Of a stretch of 64,000 bases of DNA, positions 43,377 to 52,002 are shown in pieces. The notes beneath the pieces were generated by a model that was not told the DNA's origin, made no database searches, and saw only the letters and a program-made list of their open reading frames with translations. Location of the stretch: NCBI GenBank assembly GCA_001898225.1, contig MKTJ01000053.1, positions 1 to 64,000 on the forward strand, read 5' to 3'. Source of the stretch: Chloroflexi bacterium 54-19 (GTDB taxonomy: Bacteria; Chloroflexota; Chloroflexia; Chloroheliales; Chloroheliaceae). The position numbers were made by a program, and so were the translations under genes. Numbering within the stretch: the first letter of the stretch is position 1; each line of letters starts with the position of its first letter.

Positions 43377-43587
43377 AATTACCAGGCCAAAAATTTGACC
43401 CAGGAATAAGCTGGAAAATTGTTTAAGGTTTAGCGGAATGGTATTACCCCGATTATTTAGTAATGAAAAGCGCCTATACCGGCCCTGAGTTTAGCCCAGA
43501 TTAGTGGGACTGTCAAAATCCCAGGAGTCATCCAAAGGTTTCTCAAGGGTTATAAACGACATATCCCCAGTTTTAATTGAAGGAGGA

Positions 43588-44694
43588 TTAAAGCGGGAAA
43601 TTGAGGTCAATACCGAGGCCGGGTTTTGAAGGGACCAGCATTTGCCCTTCCACGACTGCCGGGGCCATTTCGACCAGGGGTCCAGTCAGGAGTGGAGCGG
43701 TCGCAAGGCCGCAATAGGGCACAGGCGCGGGCAGGTTGGCGGCCAGGTGCAGGGCGGCGGCAATACCGACCGCACTATCTATGGTCGTGGTCACGATAGC
43801 GCCCACCCCGGCGGCGCGAGCCAGCTTGCTTATTTCCAGCCCGGCCCGTAATCCTCCCACTACCATCGGCTTGATTACCAGGAAGTCGGCGGCCTTAGCC
43901 TCGATAATCCGGCAGGCGGTGTTAAGGCTCGTTACGGGTTCGTCGGCGGCGATAGGCATTTTCACGGTCCGGCGCACCTGGGCCAGTCCATCCACGTCAA
44001 TAGCGGTCACGGGCTGCTCGACAAGTTCGAGGTCGAACTGTTCCAGGGCATTAAGGGTTTCGATGGCCTGGGTGACGCTCCACCCACCGTTAGCATCCAG
44101 GCGCAGTTTTACGCCTGGTCCGATAGCTTGCCGGACTTTCCCGACCCGTTCCACCTCCCCGGCCACGCTCTTTGCCAGTCCCACCTTTAGCTTGACGCAG
44201 CTGAACCCGGCCTCCACGGCTTGCCGGGCTGCCTGGGCCGCGACTTCGTTATCGGGTTGGCCGATGGTGGCGTTTACCGGGACGCTCTTGCTGGTTTCTT
44301 GCGAAAGGAGGTCAAAGTTAGAAGCCAGCCAATCGCTCAAAGGCAGTCCGGCAGCCTGGGACAGCACATCAAAAGCGGCGGTTTCCAGGGCGAAAGCGGT
44401 CGCTGCTGCACCCGGCCCGCCTTTTTCGAGCAGGTGTGTAACCAGGGAATTAACAACTTCCGGTGACTTCCCCGGCAGACCGGGGGCCAAATTTACCAAC
44501 CAGCGTTCGACATCTGCCGGGTAGCCTCCGCCGAATTCGGGTAGGGGTGCGGCATCCCCCAGGCCCACCAGCCCTTCGGCGGTTCCAAGGCGCAAAATAA
44601 AACCTTCGCGGACCTTCAGGGCGGCCTGGGCCGTCCCGAAAGCACCCGCGAAGGGCAATTTATATGGATACCACTTTAGCCCGGTAATCTTCAT
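43588..44694 (-). CDS. menC: o-Succinylbenzoate synthase-like enolase-superfamily enzyme
   Basis: The 368-residue protein of the enolase superfamily has the KxK catalytic element in CVKLKVGL, metal ligands in LRLDANGGW, ELVEQPV and IAADEPV, and the second-barrel lysine in LVIKPMVVGG. The fold alone could be dipeptide epimerase or muconate cycloisomerase. The position at the end of the men operon, after menF-menD-menH-menB, makes o-succinylbenzoate synthase (dehydration of SHCHC to OSB) the best call. The reading frame begins MKITGLKWYPYKLPF, typical of MenC. Confidence 0.84.
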   Translation of the reverse strand: MKITGLKWYPYKLPFAGAFGTAQAALKVREGFILRLGTAEGLVGLGDAAPLPEFGGGYPADVERWLVNLAPGLPGKSPEVVNSLVTHLLEKGGPGAAATAFALETAAFDVLSQAAGLPLSDWLASNFDLLSQETSKSVPVNATIGQPDNEVAAQAARQAVEAGFSCVKLKVGLAKSVAGEVERVGKVRQAIGPGVKLRLDANGGWSVTQAIETLNALEQFDLELVEQPVTAIDVDGLAQVRRTVKMPIAADEPVTSLNTACRIIEAKAADFLVIKPMVVGGLRAGLEISKLARAAGVGAIVTTTIDSAVGIAAALHLAANLPAPVPYCGLATAPLLTGPLVEMAPAVVEGQMLVPSKPGLGIDLNFPL

Positions 44695-44797
44695 AGTAGT
44701 AGCCAGTAGTCGGTAGTCAGTAGCCAGTGTTAAACGCCAATAGTCAAAAGATGCTTTCCAATACTGACTACTGACCTCTGATTTCTGACTACTTTTC

Positions 44798-45619
44798 TTA
44801 AGGTAGACGCGGAAACTTGGAGAAGTCGGGCTTGCGTTTTTCCAGGTAGGCCCGGTGGCCTTCCTTGCCTTCCTCGGTCATGTAATAAAGCATCGTGGCG
44901 TCCCCGGCCAACTGCTGTAACCCGGCCTGCCCATCGGTGTCGGCGTTAAAGGACGCCTTCAGGAAGCGCAGGGCAATCGGGCTCTTTTCCAGTATTTCCT
45001 TGGCCCATTTGATAGACTCTTCTTCTAGTTGGGCAAGCGGCACGACTGTGTTGACCAGGCCCATTTGAAGGGCCTCCTGGGCGTTGTACTGGCGGCAGAG
45101 ATACCAGATTTCGCGAGCTTTCTTCTGGCCGACGATGCTTGCCAGGTAGCTCGCGCCATAACCACCGTCAAAGCTGCCCACTTTCGGTCCGGTCTGGCCG
45201 AAGATGGCGTTATCGGCAGCAATGGTCAGGTCACAGACCACGTGCAGTACGTGACCGCCCCCGATAGCGTACCCGGCAACCACGGCGATAACCGGCTTGG
45301 GCATATAGCGGATCTGGTTCTGGACACCGAGGATGTTCAGGCGCGGGGTCTTATCTTCCCCGACATAGCCGCCGTGACCGCGCACCCGCTGGTCGCCGCC
45401 GGAGCAGAAAGCCTTGTCCCCGGCCCCGGTCAAAAGGACCACCCCGACTTCGGGGTCTTCGTGGGCGTCTTCCAGGGTCTGCTGCAACTCAAAGACGGTC
45501 TTGGGGCGGAAGGCGTTGCGGACTTCGGGCCGGTTAATGGTGATTCGGGCGATTCCCTCGGCTTTCTCATAGATAACGTCCTCGTAATCCCCGATTTTCT
45601 GCCAGTTTACTGAAGCCAT
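44798..45619 (-). CDS. menB: 1,4-Dihydroxy-2-naphthoyl-CoA synthase
   Basis: The 273-residue crotonase-fold enzyme closes the naphthoquinone ring in menaquinone synthesis. It has ARITINRPEVRNAFRPKTV, the MenB-specific GGDQRVRGHGGYVG loop, the oxyanion-hole segment AIGGGHVLHVVCDLTIAADN, and QTGPKVGSFDGGYG with the conserved aspartate. A good AAAGGAG precedes the ATG. The upstream kinase-like gene is about 100 nt away and menC follows after about 100 nt containing dispersed repeats. Confidence 0.95.
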   Translation of the reverse strand: MASVNWQKIGDYEDVIYEKAEGIARITINRPEVRNAFRPKTVFELQQTLEDAHEDPEVGVVLLTGAGDKAFCSGGDQRVRGHGGYVGEDKTPRLNILGVQNQIRYMPKPVIAVVAGYAIGGGHVLHVVCDLTIAADNAIFGQTGPKVGSFDGGYGASYLASIVGQKKAREIWYLCRQYNAQEALQMGLVNTVVPLAQLEEESIKWAKEILEKSPIALRFLKASFNADTDGQAGLQQLAGDATMLYYMTEEGKEGHRAYLEKRKPDFSKFPRLP

Positions 45620-45722
45620 TTCTTAAAAAACTCCTTTATCTTTACTTCTTATTATCTCAGGACTTTCGCTTAAAACATCCTTTTGAGGTCGTTTCCCCAT
45701 ATCTCTGAGGGGTTTCCCAGGG

Positions 45723-46292
45723 TCAAAGCGAAAGTCGTGTATCTTCTAAAGCAGTCTTGAGCCGGGCAATCGTTCCGGCTACATCTATTTTTGAAAAGTC
45801 CGTCGTATCGAGCTCGATGATTTCACCATCGAGTCCGAGCGGTTCGAGACGGCCCTGCCGCAGTACCGGCTCGATGTCGGCCAGGGCATCGAAATCCACG
45901 TGGCCGGGATGGCGCTGTCCAGCGCGGGCTTTATACCGTTCAACCAGGGTCTTGCCATCAGCCCGGCACATCACCTGGAAAGGCCGGAAAGGGTAAATTT
46001 CCTGTAGCCGCTTTAACTCAGAGGTCGACATAGGTCCAAAATTACTTTCGACAATCAACGATACCCCACCGGCCAGGGCGGCTTCCAGGAAATAGTAGAG
46101 CAAATGGTAGGTCGCAGCGCCGAGCTTTTTAGACCAGGCCCGGTCCTGCCAGCCCAGACTGTCGAAAAGACTTTCTTTGATGTCGTCTTTGGTAATGAGA
46201 GGCAGGTTCAGTTCGTGGGCTAACTGGCGGGCCAGGGTCGTTTTCCCGCTGGCCGGTGGCCCCGAAACGATGACAAGAAGCGGTATGCTCAT
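45723..46292 (-). CDS. P-loop kinase-like AAA protein inside the men operon
   Basis: The 189-residue P-loop NTPase has Walker A GPPASGKTTLAR at residues 11-22 and a Zeta-toxin/gluconate-kinase-like arrangement: LPLITKDDIKESLFDSLG, SLIVESNFGP, then an arginine-rich lid. It would phosphorylate a small molecule or nucleotide; the substrate is unknown. Its ATG overlaps the menH stop by 4 nt (ATGA), so it is translationally coupled to the menaquinone genes. No known men step needs a kinase. Confidence 0.78.
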   Translation of the reverse strand: MSIPLLVIVSGPPASGKTTLARQLAHELNLPLITKDDIKESLFDSLGWQDRAWSKKLGAATYHLLYYFLEAALAGGVSLIVESNFGPMSTSELKRLQEIYPFRPFQVMCRADGKTLVERYKARAGQRHPGHVDFDALADIEPVLRQGRLEPLGLDGEIIELDTTDFSKIDVAGTIARLKTALEDTRLSL

Positions 46293-47101
46293 AGCCCGGC
46301 TAAAAACTCCCTGACTGTTGTTTCAAATTCTTCCGGTTTCTCCAGGTGGATGGTATGCCCGGCCCCGGTCACCACTTTTCGCCGGGAGGCCGGGAATTTT
46401 GTCTCCATCAGTTGCCCGGTCAGCGTAAACTTTGGGTCCAGTTCGCCGGAGAGAATAAAGACCGGCTTGCCAAATTTTTCGAGTTCATCCCAGAGCGACG
46501 GCTGTGCCCCGGTCCCCAGGCCGCGCAGACTGTTGGCTAGACCCTCCGGGCGATTTTTCAGGCGCTGGCGGTGCAGGTTGGCCCGCATGCTTTCAGGTAG
46601 ATTGGCCTGGCTGGACCAGAGCGGCAGCTTTTCCCACCGTTCCACAAAAGCTTCCAGCCCTTTTTCTTCGATAAAACCGGCCAGGGCCTCGTCGGCGGCT
46701 TTCCGTTCGGCCCGTTCCTGTTCGGTAGATAGACCGGGGGAAGCGCTTTCGAGAACCAGGGCTGATACTTTGGCAGGATAGCGCAGGGCGAAAAAGAGGG
46801 CCACCCGCCCGCCCATCGAGTATCCCAGGACGGCGGCCTGTTCGATTGCGAGCTTTTCGAGAATGGCGTCAAGGTCGGCGGCAGTGTTTTCGATAGAATA
46901 ACGGGCCGGGTCGGTCGGGGCAGAAGTAGCACCGTGGCCCGGAAAGTCTACTGTAATGACCCGGTAGTTTTCGGAAAGGCCCGGTAATAAAGGGTTCCAG
47001 TTAGCACCGCTACCCGTAAAGCCATGCAGCAAGAGCAGGGCCGGGCCGCTGCCACTTTCTTCGACGTGGTGGGTCAGGCCGTTAACTTCCAGGAGACTCA
47101 C
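46289..47101 (-). CDS. menH: SHCHC synthase-like alpha/beta hydrolase
   Basis: This alpha/beta hydrolase of about 270 residues has LLLHGFTGSG, DFPGHGATS, the nucleophile elbow GYSMGGRVA and the C-terminal GAGHTIHLEKPEEF. With menD upstream it should eliminate pyruvate from SEPHCHC to give SHCHC. I use the GTG at 47101, whose GTGA overlaps the menD stop (4 nt); the longer frame to 47155 would overlap menD by 58 nt and adds a non-family sequence. It overlaps the next gene by 4 nt as well. Confidence 0.9.
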   Translation of the reverse strand: MSLLEVNGLTHHVEESGSGPALLLLHGFTGSGANWNPLLPGLSENYRVITVDFPGHGATSAPTDPARYSIENTAADLDAILEKLAIEQAAVLGYSMGGRVALFFALRYPAKVSALVLESASPGLSTEQERAERKAADEALAGFIEEKGLEAFVERWEKLPLWSSQANLPESMRANLHRQRLKNRPEGLANSLRGLGTGAQPSLWDELEKFGKPVFILSGELDPKFTLTGQLMETKFPASRRKVVTGAGHTIHLEKPEEFETTVREFLAGL

Positions 47102-48921
47102 CGGGTGACCGCCTCGTTCCCGGTCGCGGCTAAAGCCTGGTAGACTGCCGTCCACATCTGGCGGTGCATGGTCACGTTGCTGGCGCGGTTAGTCGGCACC
47201 TCGATAACCTTGAGGCCGTCCTCTTTTAAGGCGGTTTGCATAGCCGCTTCGAAACCGGGCCAATCCTCTACCCGGCTGAATCTGGCTCCATACATTTCAG
47301 TGACCGGCTTGAAATCGAGACCGTGGGGAGTGCCAAACAACTGCTCGAAGTTGTGCGGATAGCTGGCCTGGGACAGGAAGGAGAAAATCCCGCCCCCATC
47401 GTTGTTCAGGATGACGATGGTCGCGTTTAGCCGGTGCAGTTTCGCGGCCAGTAGCCCGTTAAGGTCGTGGTAGGTCGAGAGGTCACCAATAACCAGCACC
47501 AGGGGGCCTGGTTGACTGGCGGCTACTCCCAGGGCAGTTGAAACTACCCCGTCAATGCCGTTCGCCCCCCGGTTGCACAGCAGGCGGATATTTTTGGGGC
47601 TGTTTGGGAAAAAGCTGTCCAGGTCACGCACCGGCATGCTGTTCCCGACGAAAAGGGTCGCGTTATTGGGCAGTAAATCGGCCATCGCCGCCAGGACCCG
47701 CCCCTCGAATAGTTCCGGCAGACCGCGCAAAGCCGTGTTAAGGGTTTCGGCGGTGATGTGGGCACAGTCCAGCCATGCCCGGAGCCAGGCCGTCTTTTCG
47801 GTCTTGGCCGGGAGAGTAGTGACAAGGTCGTAGGAAAACAAGACCGGGTCGGCGTGATAGATAAACTGGGCCAACTGGGTCGGCTCGTTCCAACCGTCGC
47901 CCCCGTCTACCACGTATTGCGGCAGGTCCGGGAAGCGGTTGAGGAAAAGCAAGAGCGGCTTGGCGGTCGGCATCGCCCCGAAACGAATGACCACTTCCGG
48001 CTCGAACTCCGCCCCGGTGGTAAACCGGGTATCGCGCAAAAAGGCGTCGTAGTTCGGGATAAAGTAATCCTGGTCGTGCGGCCCGGCCCGTAAACCCGAA
48101 AGCGGGTCGGCCAGCACCGGGTACCCCAGACGCTGGGCCAGGGCAGCGACTGCCGGGGCCATGGTCGGGTCATCCTGCGGCCCGACAATAATCAGGCCCT
48201 TTTCGATACTCTCGAAAGTTCGGGCCAGGTGCGAAACCTCGCCGGTCTGAAGGCGGCGCGAAGCCTGTATCAATTCAACGTAAGGCTGGCCGTTGGGGCG
48301 GCCTTCCCAGGCCACCGGGTCGCGCTGACTTTCGGGCGGCAAAGGCTGTCCGGCGATAGGGGCAGGTGTGAGCGGTTCGCGGAAAGGCTGGTTGAGATGG
48401 ACCGGACCGGCAGGGGCAGCCTGAGCTATCCCGACGGCCCGTCCAGCCTGGGTCCGCGCAAACCGGAGCATCTGGTTGGAGGCTTCCGGCAGGGGCATCT
48501 CGGCGAACCACTTGGCGTAAGAGCCATAAAGTTTAAGCTGGTCAATCGCCTGGGGCGCGCCGTTATCGCGCAGTTCGGCGGGGCGGTCGGCGGTCAGGAT
48601 TATCAGGGGCACCCGGCCCTGTTTGGCTTCGACCACGGCGGGCATGAAGTTGGCCGCTGCCGTCCCAGAAGTGCAGACCAGGGCTACGGCCTGGCGGGTC
48701 GATTTCGCCAGCCCCAGGGCGAAAAATCCGGCAGAGCGTTCGTCATATTCCATCCAGAGTTTCAGCCCGGGGTTCCCGGCAAAGCCGTAAGCGAACGGGG
48801 TCGAACGTGAACCGGGGCAAACCACTACGTCCTGCACCCCGGCGCGGACCAGTTCGTCCACGAAAGCGCTCACAAAGGCAAAAGTCGGATTTTCAATTTT
48901 CAGCCAGGTTTCCTCAGCCAT
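47098..48921 (-). CDS. menD: SEPHCHC synthase (thiamine-diphosphate enzyme)
   Basis: This enzyme of about 607 residues joins isochorismate and 2-oxoglutarate. The N-terminal PYR domain has VVCPGSRSTPFAYGF (the S-R-S-T-P MenD signature) and the TPP glutamate region CTSGTAAANFMPAVVEA. The C-terminal PP domain has GNSMPVRDLDSFF and GANGIDGVVSTALGVA with the TPP-binding GDLSTYHDLNGL...NNDGGGIF. The start ATG 48921 (MAEETW) follows AAGGGATG; a longer frame exists. Second gene of the men operon. Confidence 0.95.
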   Translation of the reverse strand: MAEETWLKIENPTFAFVSAFVDELVRAGVQDVVVCPGSRSTPFAYGFAGNPGLKLWMEYDERSAGFFALGLAKSTRQAVALVCTSGTAAANFMPAVVEAKQGRVPLIILTADRPAELRDNGAPQAIDQLKLYGSYAKWFAEMPLPEASNQMLRFARTQAGRAVGIAQAAPAGPVHLNQPFREPLTPAPIAGQPLPPESQRDPVAWEGRPNGQPYVELIQASRRLQTGEVSHLARTFESIEKGLIIVGPQDDPTMAPAVAALAQRLGYPVLADPLSGLRAGPHDQDYFIPNYDAFLRDTRFTTGAEFEPEVVIRFGAMPTAKPLLLFLNRFPDLPQYVVDGGDGWNEPTQLAQFIYHADPVLFSYDLVTTLPAKTEKTAWLRAWLDCAHITAETLNTALRGLPELFEGRVLAAMADLLPNNATLFVGNSMPVRDLDSFFPNSPKNIRLLCNRGANGIDGVVSTALGVAASQPGPLVLVIGDLSTYHDLNGLLAAKLHRLNATIVILNNDGGGIFSFLSQASYPHNFEQLFGTPHGLDFKPVTEMYGARFSRVEDWPGFEAAMQTALKEDGLKVIEVPTNRASNVTMHRQMWTAVYQALAATGNEAVTR

Positions 48922-49040
48922 CTTACATCCCTTAAACCTGTTAATCACAGGGTTCTTTCTTAAGATTTGCCCGATTTACAGGTTAATTTTTGTTTCCCAC
49001 GTTCAACGTTGTTTCGTGCCCCTGGGCACACGTTCAACGT

Positions 49041-50501
49041 TTACTTTAATGCATTAATCATCGGGCGCAGCTTCAAACACGACTCAGTATATTCTACTTC
49101 CGGGTCGGAGTCGCCCATAATCCCACACCCGGCGAACAACCGGGCCTGTTTGCCATCTACCAGGGCCGAGCGAATCGCTACCACGAACTCGCCTTCACCG
49201 CGCGAATCTACCCAGCCGACCGGGGCGGCATACCAGCCACGTTCAAGCCCTTCGTTCTCGCGCAGCCATTTAAGGGCTGATTGGCGTGGAAAACCACCCA
49301 GGGCCGGGGTCGGATGCAGCGACTTAAGCAGACTCAAAACGCTGCTTTTCTCGCCCCCGGCCAACCGTCCCAGGACCGGAGTATAAAGGTGCTGGACGTT
49401 AGGGAGTTTCAACAGACGGGGTTCTTCGTCCACCAGGACGTGCTGGCAAACCTCGCCCAGGGCCGCCCGCAGCATGTTGACTACTACGGCGTGTTCGTGG
49501 CGGTTTTTGGGGCTTCCCAGCAGTTCCCGGCCCAACCGGGCATCTTCTTCCTCGGTCGCGCCGCGTGGAAACGTCCCGGCCAGGGCAATCGTGCGGACTT
49601 CGCCTTCGCACAGCCTGACCAGCCGTTCCGGGGTCGCCCCCAGGAAGCATTTGGGGCCGTCAGCGATGGCAAATATAGTCGCGGCAGGGTAGTTTTTGCG
49701 CAGGCGTTCGAGAGCGACCGCAACCTGGAACGGCTCAGAAGCGGTTAAACCAACCTCGCGGGCCAGCACTACTTTTTCAAAGGCCCCATCCTGGATTTCC
49801 TGGGCGGCCCGGCTGACCAGCGCTTTCCATTCCACCGCCGGCTTGAGGTCTTCCAGTTCGCCGATAAGGTTTTCTTTGCTATAAGTCTTTTCGGAAGGGT
49901 TGCTGTCTTCTGTCAGGAAAAGACCCAGCTTGAGCAGGTGTTCGGCCTCGATAGCCGGGTCGGTGAATTCGTCCACCAGGGCGTTAAGGGTCAGGTAATA
50001 GCCATCGGCGCGGGCGGCCAGTTGGACCTGGGGCAACCGCAGGAGGGCCGCCGGGAACCCCTGCCACTGGGGCGCGTCTTCCGGCTCGTCCTCGAAAGAA
50101 AAACCGCCAAAGAGGGCCGGACCGATACCCCACAGGTCTGCCGGGGCTTCCTCGCGCTCGATAAGAGTCGTGTCCACCAGGTCGTGCCAGTCCCTTTCAA
50201 TCCCGTCAAACCGCCCGGTGCCGTCTGCTTCCAGGGTAAAAGCGGCCCCGGCCCCGGCCAGGCTAAACCCGTCCTCGGCCCGTTCCCAGAACGTGGCGGC
50301 TAAATCTTGCTGGCGGGCTTTTTCAAAAAAGTGCAGGGTCGCTACCGGCTCGACCGGCTTGCTATAGCTGACCAGCAGGCTGCGGCCCTGGCGTTGAGCC
50401 TCGGAAACGCCCTTTTCCAGCCAGGCGCTAAGAGTGGTAAGACCTGTAAGATAATCGGTTGAAATCGCCATAGGTTCTTTCTTTCTGTCCTGTATCCCCA
50501 T
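49041..50501 (-). CDS. menF: Isochorismate synthase
   Basis: The 486-residue chorismate-utilising enzyme converts chorismate to isochorismate, the first committed step of menaquinone synthesis. C-terminal motifs are EKVVLAREV, FLGATPERLVR, IALAGTFPRG and NRHEHAVVVNMLRAAL. The frame begins at an ATG overlapping the tetR stop (TAATG); an alternative ATG at 50471 (MAISTDY) would give 476 residues and is equally family-like. The N-terminal 200 residues are typical low-conservation MenF sequence. Entry point of the men operon after the regulator. Confidence 0.93.
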   Translation of the reverse strand: MGIQDRKKEPMAISTDYLTGLTTLSAWLEKGVSEAQRQGRSLLVSYSKPVEPVATLHFFEKARQQDLAATFWERAEDGFSLAGAGAAFTLEADGTGRFDGIERDWHDLVDTTLIEREEAPADLWGIGPALFGGFSFEDEPEDAPQWQGFPAALLRLPQVQLAARADGYYLTLNALVDEFTDPAIEAEHLLKLGLFLTEDSNPSEKTYSKENLIGELEDLKPAVEWKALVSRAAQEIQDGAFEKVVLAREVGLTASEPFQVAVALERLRKNYPAATIFAIADGPKCFLGATPERLVRLCEGEVRTIALAGTFPRGATEEEDARLGRELLGSPKNRHEHAVVVNMLRAALGEVCQHVLVDEEPRLLKLPNVQHLYTPVLGRLAGGEKSSVLSLLKSLHPTPALGGFPRQSALKWLRENEGLERGWYAAPVGWVDSRGEGEFVVAIRSALVDGKQARLFAGCGIMGDSDPEVEYTESCLKLRPMINALK

Positions 50502-51100
50502 TATTGTGCGACCAGTCCGGCGCTCCGGCGGAGAAGTTCGCGCAGGGCCGGGTAGGCTTCCTCAAGTTGGGCCGGTTGCCCGGTCAAGACCCAGCGCGTT
50601 ACCACTTCGTTGACCGCCCCGAACCAGGCCACGCTGGCAATATCGGTATTAAGGGGGGCAATCGTGCCGTTGGCAACGGCCCGGTCTAAATAATCCTTGA
50701 TTAGCCGGGAAAAAGAAGCGTGGATTTCCATCATCCGGTCGTTAAATTCGCGACCGGCCCCCAGGGCTTCTACCAGGAAAAGCCGGGTGAGCGTGCGGTG
50801 CCCGGCGAAGGTTTGCAGCATCGTATAGAGGGCTGCATCACCTTTCTTTAACATATCCGGTTCCTGGTTCATGGCGTCTTCCGCTCGCGAGCGGAGCAGC
50901 CCGGCCATTTTATCCAGCAGCACCAAAAAGATGGCCTGTTTGTTGGGGAAGTAAAAATATATCCCGCCTTTAGAGGTTTGCGATTCGAGCGCTATATCGT
51001 CTACAGCGGCGTCTTTGTAGCCTTTTTGGGAAAAAACGGTGGTGGCCGCATCGAGAATGCGGCTGAAACGGACCTGGCTTTTGGCTTGTTGCTTGTCCAA
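50501..51100 (-). CDS. TetR/AcrR-family repressor heading the men operon
   Basis: This protein of about 199 residues has the TetR helix-turn-helix: ILDAATTVFSQKGYKDAAV then IALESQTSKGGIYFYFPNKQAIF. A ligand-binding C-terminal domain follows. The long open frame reaches 51175, but its first 25 codons overlap a promoter -10 and a TetR-like operator; TTG 51100 with GGAGAG about 9 nt upstream is more likely. The stop overlaps the menF ATG (TAATG), so repressor and menaquinone genes are co-transcribed. The likely effect is autorepression together with the men genes; the ligand is unknown. Confidence 0.88.
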   Translation of the reverse strand: MDKQQAKSQVRFSRILDAATTVFSQKGYKDAAVDDIALESQTSKGGIYFYFPNKQAIFLVLLDKMAGLLRSRAEDAMNQEPDMLKKGDAALYTMLQTFAGHRTLTRLFLVEALGAGREFNDRMMEIHASFSRLIKDYLDRAVANGTIAPLNTDIASVAWFGAVNEVVTRWVLTGQPAQLEEAYPALRELLRRSAGLVAQ

Positions 51101-51120
51101 AACTTCTCTACTCTCCACAA

Positions 51121-51140
51121 AACCGACTGACGCGTCGGTT
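51121..51140 (-). promoter_or_regulatory. TetR-type operator of the tetR-men operon
   Basis: AACCGAC-N6-GTCGGTT is a perfect 7-bp inverted repeat immediately downstream of the predicted -10, over the expected transcription start. Site shape and place match autoregulated TetR-family repressors. Confidence 0.68.
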
Positions 51141-51146
51141 GTGTTT

Positions 51147-51175
51147 ATTGTAACAAACAAAACAGTTAAAATCAA
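51147..51175 (-). promoter_or_regulatory. Promoter of the tetR-men operon
   Basis: On the minus strand TTGATT (51175..51170), a 17-nt spacer, then TACAAT (51152..51147). The start point falls on the inverted repeat at 51121-51140. Confidence 0.68.
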
Positions 51176-51374
51176 TAAAAGAATGTTAAAAAATGGGTTA
51201 AGGCTTAAAATGAAATCAAAAATTACCCTTTATGATAAATCCCACAAACTTATTGCGTCTTCTGGTATACAATTTGCATAGTAAGAAAGTGTGAAAAGAT
51301 GAGAAGGTTGTGAGGCCGAACTCCTTAGGGTAGAGGAGCGGGCCAAGAGTAAGGTTGAATTCAAAGAGGCGCTT

Positions 51375-51812
51375 ATGCTTGTACTGGTTGTAGATGACGA
51401 AGAAAGTTTATGTGAATTATTGGCCGAAGTGCTTTCAGGCGATTACGAGGTAATCAAAGCTTTTAACGGCAAAGCTGCCCTGGAACTAGCCAGGGAAAGA
51501 AAACCCGACATCATAATCTCGGACGTTATGATGCCTCATATGAGCGGGGTAGAAATGCTCAGGGCGTTGCGGGACGATGCCGAAACCGAAAAAATTCCGG
51601 TCATCTTATTGAGCGCGGCCCCACCTCGCTCTAAAGTGGTTGAAGCCTCGGCCTTCCTGACCAAGCCCTTCGAAATCGAAGTGCTGGAAAAGGTCGTGGC
51701 AAAGGTCGCCCAGGATAAACTGTTGGTGAAGGACGACCCTCCGGAGGCTCCGCTACAGATGTCGGAGTTCAGATTGTCTTCTGGATTTATCCGACAGGCC
51801 AGCAAATCCTGA
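51375..51812 (+). CDS. Single-domain CheY-like response regulator
   Basis: The 145-residue protein is a lone receiver: LVLVVDDEESLCELL, phosphoacceptor Asp in DIIISDVMMPHMSG, Ser in VILLSAAPP, Lys in FLTKPFEIEVLEKV. After about residue 118 there is a short non-domain tail of about 25 residues. There is no output domain, so it signals by protein contact. A terminator overlaps its stop codon, and the next gene on the strand encodes a KaiC-like ATPase, a plausible functional neighbour. Confidence 0.9.
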   Translation: MLVLVVDDEESLCELLAEVLSGDYEVIKAFNGKAALELARERKPDIIISDVMMPHMSGVEMLRALRDDAETEKIPVILLSAAPPRSKVVEASAFLTKPFEIEVLEKVVAKVAQDKLLVKDDPPEAPLQMSEFRLSSGFIRQASKS

Positions 51813-51839
51813 AAGTGGCAATATTTTTGCCACTTTTTT
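51812..51839 (+). terminator. Rho-independent terminator after the CheY-like gene
   Basis: A perfect 9-bp stem AAAGTGGCA (51812-51820) / TGCCACTTT (51828-51836) followed by a T run; the stem begins at the last base of the stop codon. Confidence 0.88.
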
Positions 51840-52002
51840 ATTTTTAAAATCTAACTTTGTAAGCATTTTCCAATATCTTCTCCATTTTCTTCAAATTACC
51901 CTTAAAATTGCCAGTTAAGGTACAAAATTTGCTGTTTAAGGGCGCAAAGTTTCTGCTTTTTTTTCTTATACAGGAAAGGACTTAAAGGAGGCACGGCAAC
52001 TA

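Noticed and set aside
43588..44694. Dipeptide epimerase or muconate cycloisomerase instead of MenC
   Set aside because: The fold allows it, but co-location with menF, menD, menH and menB favours o-succinylbenzoate synthase.
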